Source of the DNA: Phoronis australis
Lineage: Eukaryota > Phoronida > Phoronidae
Direction of reading: 5' to 3'
Assembly: GCA_002633005.1 (NCBI GenBank)
Contig: NMRA01000053.1
Span: 1,126,240 to 1,190,239, forward strand
Length of the DNA: 64,000 nucleotides
Positions 59,001-64,000 of the stretch are shown here, piece by piece. The notes beneath the pieces were generated by a model that worked only from the letters and a program-made list of their open reading frames with translations, was not told where the DNA came from and did no database searches. Position numbers and translations under genes: made by a program. The number at the start of each line of letters is the position of its first letter. Within the stretch, counting starts at the first letter, position 1.

Positions 59001-59941
59001 AAACCTATATCCATTTGAGCTCTACTTGATATTTCCAGTTTTGATACTAGATTTCAGCGATTTACTTTTCGATGCTTGCATTCATGTCTTAAAGCCTATG
59101 TTGAGTGACAGCGCAATCGTGCAGACTTGGGTCTTAAAACATCCCTCCAATCACTTCAAGACAATATTAGAACCTTGACACCTTGTATTTCTTCTGTACA
59201 AAAACCGCTGTCGCCAAGAAGCCTCCTAGAAGCTCACCATTTGCGGTGCAGTTGTGGGCACCTTTCAATGGTCCACAATGCTCTCGTTACTGGAAGAAGT
59301 GCAAATAAAAATAAACCAATAAATGTTGTTAGGTGTGTAGTTCCACGTTGTACTTCACTACCCTTGGTCAGCATTGAGTCGCTGTTTTGTCAGGGGCCCA
59401 ATTTATCAACAAGTCGAAATATTTTACAAACAATGCCCAGGTGTACTGGTGCTAGTCATTTACAGGGGTCCAGAGTTTTGAGATCCAATTTGATCCCCCC
59501 GTTATTCAGTTGTGGAAACTGGTTCTAAAATCAGAGGGTAATAACTCTGTAAGTGATTGTTATAATTTTACTTACTTTTGTAGGTTAAAAATGATCCTGC
59601 ACTGTCTGACTAGGGGTGCCTGACAAGCCAGTCCAGTTTGATCTTCATTAAAGTAGACTTACTTGCAAAATAATGAAGAATTTCATAAATTGTTCTCCAA
59701 TGCAGTTGTCATTGCTTCTTTCAATGTGTTCTTGAAGTTCAATCATCTTTATGCTTTTCAGATATGGTTGTGTACAAAGCTTGGCTGGGACAGTGCAACC
59801 TTGGAGGGCGAGCTAGAGGAGTTAAGATCGACCACGTACACGGACCTGCTCTCAGATGAAACTTACCGTCAGTTTGACTGTGTCGACGACAGCGGAGCTT
59901 TCCAGAGTTCTCCAGATGTGTTGGTGAACCAGGCTTGTTGA
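43915..59941 (+). CDS. SLC11A2: NRAMP/DMT1 divalent metal-ion transporter (SLC11 family), 14 coding exons
   Basis: Proton-coupled importer of Fe2+, Mn2+ and similar ions in endosomal/lysosomal or plasma membranes. Fourteen exons join in frame to 559 residues, close to the 560-570 of animal DMT1. The cytosolic N-terminus has EDTPLL, an acidic dileucine sorting motif. TM1 holds DPGN (71-74) and TM6 holds MPHN (250-253), the unwound helices that bind metal. [17 protein letters not shown] (347-363) is the family signature. The C-terminus carries YTDL and YRQF, possible tyrosine sorting signals. The loop between TM7 and TM8 (about [20 protein letters not shown]) is much shorter than in vertebrates and has no N-glycosylation sequon. 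All introns are GT-AG. It is probably co-orthologous to vertebrate SLC11A1 and SLC11A2, so the symbol marks the family. The start is the first ATG after an AG at 43906-43907. Confidence 0.97.
44402..44524 (+). CDS. SLC11A2: NRAMP exon 2 (TM1, DPGN)
   Basis: Acceptor TTTGTTTCAG, donor GTAATG. Encodes [20 protein letters not shown], then [11 protein letters not shown]. Confidence 0.98.
45361..45439 (+). CDS. SLC11A2: NRAMP exon 3 (TM2)
   Basis: Acceptor TTGATAG, donor GTAAGT. Encodes [20 protein letters not shown], then RLGAVT. Confidence 0.97.
46440..46945. repeat. Dispersed repeat, copy 2, in NRAMP intron 3
   Basis: Same ordered blocks as 21985-22330, with extra sequence after GATAACATCTAG. 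The match is strongest at 46758-46925 (GGAGATTAGAGCAATTATCG, then CCAGAATGGAGTTAA, then ACAAGTTGGGAGCAACGGG). Confidence 0.7.
48132..48279 (+). CDS. SLC11A2: NRAMP exon 4 (TM3)
   Basis: Acceptor GTGTTGTAG; donor GTAGGC splits the Lys codon (AA|G). Encodes [20 protein letters not shown], then [20 protein letters not shown]. Confidence 0.97.
48369..48798. mobile_element. TIR element in NRAMP intron 4
   Basis: TGCCCAGTTGCATTAAACAG (48372 on) pairs with CTGTTTCATGCAACCGGGCA near 48775-48795. CTG lies outside both ends as a possible 3-bp duplication. Related sequence without clear ends lies around 61250-61430. Confidence 0.65.
49190..49856. repeat. Decayed tandem copies of the start of NRAMP exon 5
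   Basis: At about 49200, 49268, 49329, 49668, 49733, 49785 and 49850 the sequence resembles the first 20-60 bases of exon 5 (ATCCCCATCTGGGCTGGGGT, then CATCATTACTGGTGCTGATA), with changes and stops. Spacing is mostly 52-68 bp with one longer interval. They look like older duplicates of exon 5 itself, preceding the cleaner 51-bp array. Confidence 0.8.
49857..50250. repeat. Minisatellite array 1 of the intron 4/exon 5 junction
   Basis: Eight junction-like positions (CAGG or variant at 49897, 49944, 49995, 50046, 50097, 50148, 50195 and 50246), spaced 51 or 47 bp. Unit: CAGGATCCCCATCTGGGCTG, then GGACACAATCAATACTACCC, then ATTATATCTTT. Some acceptors are mutated (TAG, AAG, CAT). Confidence 0.92.
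50681..51205. other. Assembly gap (525 Ns)
   Basis: Unsequenced stretch in NRAMP intron 4, between the two minisatellite arrays. It may hide more repeat units. Confidence 0.95.
51375..51632 (+). repeat. Minisatellite array 2, abutting NRAMP exon 5
   Basis: Five 51-bp units with CAGG at 51375, 51426, 51477, 51528 and 51579; the sixth CAGG, at 51630, is the true exon 5 acceptor. Every unit keeps an intact CAG and a pyrimidine-rich TATCTTT or near variant (the first unit has no such tract before it). The whole array is open in the exon 5 frame. Confidence 0.95.
51633..51771 (+). CDS. SLC11A2: NRAMP exon 5 (TM4), source of the adjacent minisatellite
   Basis: Acceptor TATCTTTCAG, donor GTATGT. 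Encodes [20 protein letters not shown], then [15 protein letters not shown]. The acceptor and the first 19 bases are repeated upstream in 51-bp units. Confidence 0.96.
53793..53948 (+). CDS. SLC11A2: NRAMP exon 6 (TM5-TM6, MPH)
   Basis: Acceptor TTTTCCTTGTAG, donor GTGTGT. Encodes [20 protein letters not shown], then [20 protein letters not shown]. Confidence 0.97.
54510..54579 (+). CDS. SLC11A2: NRAMP exon 7
   Basis: Acceptor CTCATTTAG, donor GTAAGT. Encodes [20 protein letters not shown], then IES. Confidence 0.97.
54917..55029 (+). CDS. SLC11A2: NRAMP exon 8 (TM7, short loop)
   Basis: Acceptor TTTTTTCAG, donor GTAAGT. Encodes [20 protein letters not shown], then [17 protein letters not shown]. 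It joins exon 9 directly in frame; a tiny exon missed in the 1.57-kb intron cannot be excluded. Confidence 0.93.
56601..56690 (+). CDS. SLC11A2: NRAMP exon 9 (TM8)
   Basis: Acceptor CTATGTTTAG, donor GTAAGC. Encodes [19 protein letters not shown], then [11 protein letters not shown]. Confidence 0.97.
56920..56949 (+). CDS. SLC11A2: NRAMP exon 10 (30-bp exon)
   Basis: Acceptor TTTCTTTCAG, donor GTTAGT. Encodes [10 protein letters not shown], the second half of the family signature. Confidence 0.96.
57359..57579 (+). CDS. SLC11A2: NRAMP exon 11 (TM9-TM10)
   Basis: Acceptor CTTTCCAG, donor GTAAGT. Encodes [20 protein letters not shown], then [20 protein letters not shown]. Ends in phase 2. Confidence 0.97.
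58242..58317 (+). CDS. SLC11A2: NRAMP exon 12 (TM11)
   Basis: Acceptor TTTTGTTTCAG, donor GTAAGT. Encodes [20 protein letters not shown], then IYLFA. Confidence 0.96.
58734..58847 (+). CDS. SLC11A2: NRAMP exon 13 (TM12)
   Basis: Acceptor TTTGTTTCAG, donor GTAAAC. Encodes [20 protein letters not shown], then [10 protein letters not shown]. Confidence 0.96.
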
Positions 59942-60118
59942 GGCTTCTTTATATAGGGTCTTCCTGTTCTGATGTTCTGTTATGTGGCTCTAGTCTTGTT
60001 GAACAGTTATCATTGACACAGAGGTTGATAGATCATTAAGTTGTGTATACAATCGTGTTCTTATTGAGGAGAGTGTGGCTGGTGTTTATTTTTCGACGGA
60101 TCTGACTATTGCGTTGCT
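59736..60118 (+). repeat. Direct duplication, left copy (contains NRAMP exon 14)
   Basis: 383 bp repeated at 60120-60502, about 99 percent identical. The copies are separated by a single N at 60119. Confidence 0.95.
59762..59941 (+). CDS. SLC11A2: NRAMP exon 14 (C-terminal tail)
   Basis: Acceptor ATGCTTTTCAG. Encodes [20 protein letters not shown], then the acidic tail with YTDLL and YRQF, ending VNQAC and TGA. A near-identical copy follows at 60146-60325. Confidence 0.95.
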   Translation: MWLCTKLGWDSATLEGELEELRSTTYTDLLSDETYRQFDCVDDSGAFQSSPDVLVNQAC

Positions 60119-60119
60119 N

Positions 60120-60502
60120 AGTTCAATCATCTTTATGCTTTTCAGATATGGTTGTGTACAAAGCTTGGCTTGGACAGTGCAACCTTGGAGGGCGAGCTAG
60201 AGGAGTTAAGATCGACCACGTACACGGACCTGCTCTCAGATGAAACTTACCGTCAGTTTGACTGTGTCGACGACAGCGGAGCTTTCCAGAGTTCTCCAGA
60301 TGTGTCGGTGAACCACGCTTGTTGAGGCTTCTTTATATAGGGTCTTCCTGTTCTGATGTTCTGTTATGTGGCTCTAGTCTTGTTGAACAGTTATCATTGA
60401 CACAGAGGTTGATAGATCATTAAGTTGTGTATACAATCGTGTTCTTATTGAGGAGAGTGTGGCTGGTGTTTATTTTTCGACGGATCTGACTATTGCGTTG
60501 CT
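60120..60502 (+). repeat. Direct duplication, right copy with second exon 14 (60146-60325)
   Basis: Carries the same acceptor, open frame and TGA as exon 14, with three visible base changes: KLGWDS becomes KLGLDS, and DVLVNQAC becomes DVSVNHAC. The single N at the joint suggests that two alleles were placed in tandem by the assembler. A real tandem duplication would give a second terminal exon. Confidence 0.9.
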
Positions 60503-63370
60503 CCTTGTGGCAATTATAAGTTTTCTTTACATCTGCCTTTGTCAATGTTTACCAAATTCTTAATGTGGATATTGATGAATTTGGCACACGGTTTCCTATT
60601 GATGAAAGGGCGACGGATGGTAATTTTTGGATGGATCTAGCTACTGTGGTTCCTCCTAGTGGCAAAAATATTCATTGCATCTGCCTTAATATATCCCAAA
60701 CTCTTGGATGGATCTTGCTTTAATTTACCCAATGTATTCCTAATAAGGAGATCACAATGGATGAACTCAACTATAGTGGAAATATTTGAAAAAATGAACA
60801 CTCCCTTTGTCTTTACCCTTTGTTGTGCACTATGGGTGGCTTGTGTATGGATTCTGTGCACTGCAGTAGTTTATGTCAAAGATCTGTATCATGTTGCAAC
60901 TATAGCAAATTCCGGTGAAGTTCTATCCACTGTGTCATTGCATGGTTGTTGCTTTGTTGAATTTTTCCTTTGTTCCTAGTTATTAATGTAGATTTGTGAC
61001 ATTCTTTTGTGTTTTTGAAATAATGATATTGTTAAAAATGCTGTGCCATATTTATGCAATGAATATTCATAATACAGTCTCATGGGTGTATTGAGTGAAG
61101 GAGTCATTGATAGCCAGTTTGTCAGTTACATATTGGTTGCCATTTGTGGCAGCTTTTCTAGTAGGGACTCGGCTTAGGTCTCCAAATCTACTGCATAACT
61201 GTGGACTTTTGAAAAAAAGGATAATCCTGTCTTACGTTGTTTAATTTGATATAAATGGAGAAGGACCTCTGCGTTGAATTTTCAATGTTACTGAAGATGT
61301 GACTTTTGTTGAGATCTTTTCATGCAGTGTTAAGGATTAAGTCCCTGAGTATTTTCATTTAACTAAGGGCTCAGTTTTTAGTTAATGTATTTTTTTAGAA
61401 AGTGTCAGTAGTCGAAGAGGAGTTGACATAAAAATATAAATATTGACGCTTTGGTGGCCAATGGTGAAATATACAAACACAGCTAGTCAAGTGCTCTTAT
61501 GATTGAGCTACTGAGGACCGATATATGTGCAATTACTGCTGCTCATGGGATCTATAACATGACAGCTGGCTGCAAACAGTAATTGCACATGTATCGGTCC
61601 TCAGTAGCTCGGTGGTAAGAGCACTTGACCGCCAATATGGAGACCTGTGGTTCGATTCCCAGTTGGTGTTCCTGGTTTTTCTGTGTTTTTGAAGATAATA
61701 TTGGATATTTGAGTAAAGAATGACACAAATATGCAGAAGATTTAGGGAGCTTAGTTGAGTCTCTCTTTGGTACTATTTTATACAACTGTACACTGATTGT
61801 CTTATCTGTACCAAAACTGGAGCCAAGCTGTTTTAGAGTGATGTTTGATATGTATATTCATGCAGTCAATATGACACAATTGTTTAAAAATTTAAACGCT
61901 GTTATTTACATTTTCTGATTTCTGTATTTTTAAATTTTTATGCACCCACATATTCATTTGTGGATTCATATTGCTTCCATTTCTGTGTGGGCATCTGGCG
62001 CATATTATGAAGGTGATGCCAGTGACGGCGATTTTTGAAGTGATCCAACTATTGGTGTGCTTTCTAGTGGCAATTTTAGTCTCTTACGTTTGTGTATCTG
62101 TGCAGTTCCATGATGTATTCTCATGAAATTTGGCAATTAAGTTTCTCTTCCCATTTTCAGATAAATTTGAGGTATTCTGTGCCACCTGGTGGTCATTTTG
62201 AAAATTTTGTAGTCATTTGACATCACCTTTCAATTAGCTAAACTGCTTGAAGGATCATTGTGAAAATTGAAAGGGCGTTTTAAATTTTCTGATATGAAGT
62301 CCAAGGCTAATGCTGGTTTTCGGACGGGTTTTAATACTTTGGCGCCCCCTTGTGTCAATCTTTTGTTTTGCATCTACAGTTGTATCTCCTTAATATTCAC
62401 AGGATCTTGGGGAAATTTCACTTATTTGTTCCTGCGGATATGACAACAGATGACAAGTTTCAGACCAATCGGATTACCCCTGTGCCCCCTAGTGACAATG
62501 TTAGTTTTTTTACACTCACCTCTATCTTTCGAGTTCATTGATAAATTTTTGTGAACTTGACAAATAGGTTTAAATTAAGGAAATGCCGATGTGTTCTGAT
62601 CATTCTTATTTTTCAAGGTAATTTTTGTCTTCTGCTGGTTTACCCACCATACTACTAAAAGGATCATTTTAAAAACTTAGCAAATGTGTTTCTGATGAGG
62701 AGACCCTGCTGACATTGATTTTCGAGCCGGTCTGACAACTGTGGTGCCCCTGATGGTGATATTGTCTTTTGGCGTCTACAGGCATTTGGATATTTTATAA
62801 ATGTGACAACTTTTCACAACTTATATGGATGGCTTTGATTACATCTGTCTCTTCTATTAGAGTTCTTTGGTCGTTTTTCATGAAATTTGGCCAACAAGTT
62901 TCTATGATAAAGACGATAGCACTTTTCCATTTTGGGACGGACTCGTATTTCGTGTTGCCTAGTGGCAATTTTTTGTATTTGGAATCATCTGTTTCTGTAT
63001 ACGGCAAAGCACTCAGAGGTCATTAGGAAACTGGAAGGTGTCTTACTAAGTAGAACACAATGGACATGGATATTCAAAAGGGTCCATCTGCTGTGGTGCC
63101 CCCTTTGAATATTTTTGTGTATCTCCTATACCCCTTGCAAGATCTTTTGGAAGTGGCAATTGTATTTCTATTGACTTAACAACAGATGGAGTGATCGAAC
63201 AACCGCTTCACTACCGTTTTTCCACTTTCACTTCTATAATCTTGACGAATTTTCTTGAAATTCAGCAAATAGTCTTCTACACAGGGAAATAACGGCACCT
63301 TCCCATTTTCAGATGGGCTCGATGTCATCTGCACCATCTAATGGATGATTTTTGAAATACTACTAAACAT
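60475..63370. repeat. Decayed array of related repeats downstream of NRAMP
   Basis: Loose units recur every 100-250 bp: ACGGATCTGACTACTGTGGT, then a CCCCCTAGTGGCAATTTT-type core, then CATCTGCC, then TGAAATTTGGC and AAGTTTCT. Cores lie at about 60505, 60655, 62065, 62190, 62345, 62485, 62745, 62960 and 63100. A single similar unit lies in NRAMP intron 4 at about 49125-49165. No coding capacity. Confidence 0.65.
61486..61629. repeat. tRNA-like sequence in a 53-bp inverted repeat
   Basis: 61486-61538 is a near-perfect inverse of 61577-61629, with a 38-base loop. On the + strand the right arm contains TAGCTCGGTGGTAAGAGCAC (A-box and D-arm-like), followed about 26 bases later by GGTTCGATTCC (61651-61661, a B-box match). 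The T-stem has a mismatch and the anticodon stem pairs badly, so this is a tRNA pseudogene or tRNA-derived SINE head, not a functional tRNA. Confidence 0.7.
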
Positions 63371-64000
63371 TCCTGTAACGTACTATTTATGATGCAGTTG
63401 TGGGAGCTCCATGTTGCTCTAGTTTTGAAATTTGTCAACTAAGTGTTCTTATCAGATATTTCATGTGATGGATAATGCTGCCATATTCAGCAGTTAAAGA
63501 GGTTATCTCTCACAATTACCAATGTGAGACGTGTTAGGCTTGACAGTTGCCATTTCTCTCTTACACTTATAATGTTTGAGTTAATGATTATTAATCACAG
63601 TAGGTGACAGGTTCAATCAGGCTTGGAAATTTCATGGCAAATGCACAGGTTTTTGTTAAGCGCACCACTTTAGACATCAAAAGTTCGTACTGCACATTTG
63701 AGATGGTCTCTGTATTTTTTATTTATTTTTTGTGCTTGCTCTTAGTGATATTGTGTTGTTGAAAAGAACACACTAGCGTTGCTTTAATAACCTACCTTTG
63801 TATTGGTGTTCTCTATTGAACCTGTCCAGGGTGAAACTTCAGTTCGGACACAAGGTGGCGTACCAATTCTGCCATTCAAGTGCTCTGTTGTTCCTTGTCG
63901 CCAATTTATAGCTTTCCCAAATCATCATCAAGCTCCAATGTTGGCCTTACATCACAGCTTTGCCCTTTTTAGATCAGCAATTATTGGGAGGTGCCATTCC
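63371..64000. other. No gene recognised
   Basis: AT-rich, non-coding by inspection. Another ACAAGGTGGCG-type word near 63850 may be a remnant of the array to the left. Confidence 0.4.

Noticed and set aside
59942-60640. Iron-responsive element in the NRAMP 3' region
   Set aside because: Looked for a CAGTGN loop with a bulged-C stem, as in vertebrate DMT1; none was found downstream of the stop.
61599-61675. Functional tRNA gene
   Set aside because: A- and B-box words are present, but the anticodon stem and T-stem do not pair properly.

Overview
This looks like nuclear DNA from an intron-rich invertebrate animal, most likely a marine deuterostome (cephalochordate, hemichordate or echinoderm; I cannot decide which). 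The reasons are two animal multi-exon membrane-protein genes, AT-rich introns of 0.2 to 5 kb, many short inverted-repeat transposons, THAP-domain transposon relics and assembly gaps flanked by G runs. There are no operons, ribosome-binding sites or CRISPR arrays.

Three spliced genes can be supported, plus one weak one. (1) An opsin of 6 exons on the + strand (12926-28758). The six exons join in frame to 378 codons, with two N-terminal glycosylation sequons, seven membrane segments, the retinal-binding lysine (K292) and an NPxxY motif. Its DRY motif is replaced by Ala-Arg-Phe, and one intron begins with GC. (2) A natural-resistance-associated macrophage protein / divalent metal transporter (NRAMP/DMT1, SLC11 family) of 14 coding exons on the + strand (43915-59941). 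It joins in frame to 559 codons, with the DPGN and MPH metal-site motifs. (3) An unrecognised gene on the - strand with at least three phase-consistent exons (35750 down to 31149). (4) A possible small secreted protein on the - strand at 7458-7144.

By region: 0.4-7.0 kb holds two copies of one DNA transposon (ends CAGGGCTCGAC, 5-bp target duplications), the first split by about 3.8 kb of nested insertions that include a broken THAP-domain gene. 7.5-8.3 kb has two small MITEs with target duplications. 10.2-10.8 kb is a dead reverse transcriptase. 12.9-28.8 kb is the opsin; its intron 2 contains a TTAA-flanked palindromic THAP (Kolobok-like) element. 28.8-43.7 kb holds the - strand gene, MITEs, tandem repeats and a gap. 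43.9-60 kb is the NRAMP gene. 60-63.4 kb is a decayed array of related repeats plus a tRNA-like hairpin.

The most interesting signal is in NRAMP intron 4. A 51-bp minisatellite is built from the intron 4/exon 5 junction itself, so each unit repeats the splice acceptor and the first codons of exon 5. Because 51 is a multiple of 3 and the frame is open, every repeated acceptor next to exon 5 could add 17-residue blocks to the transporter without breaking the frame.
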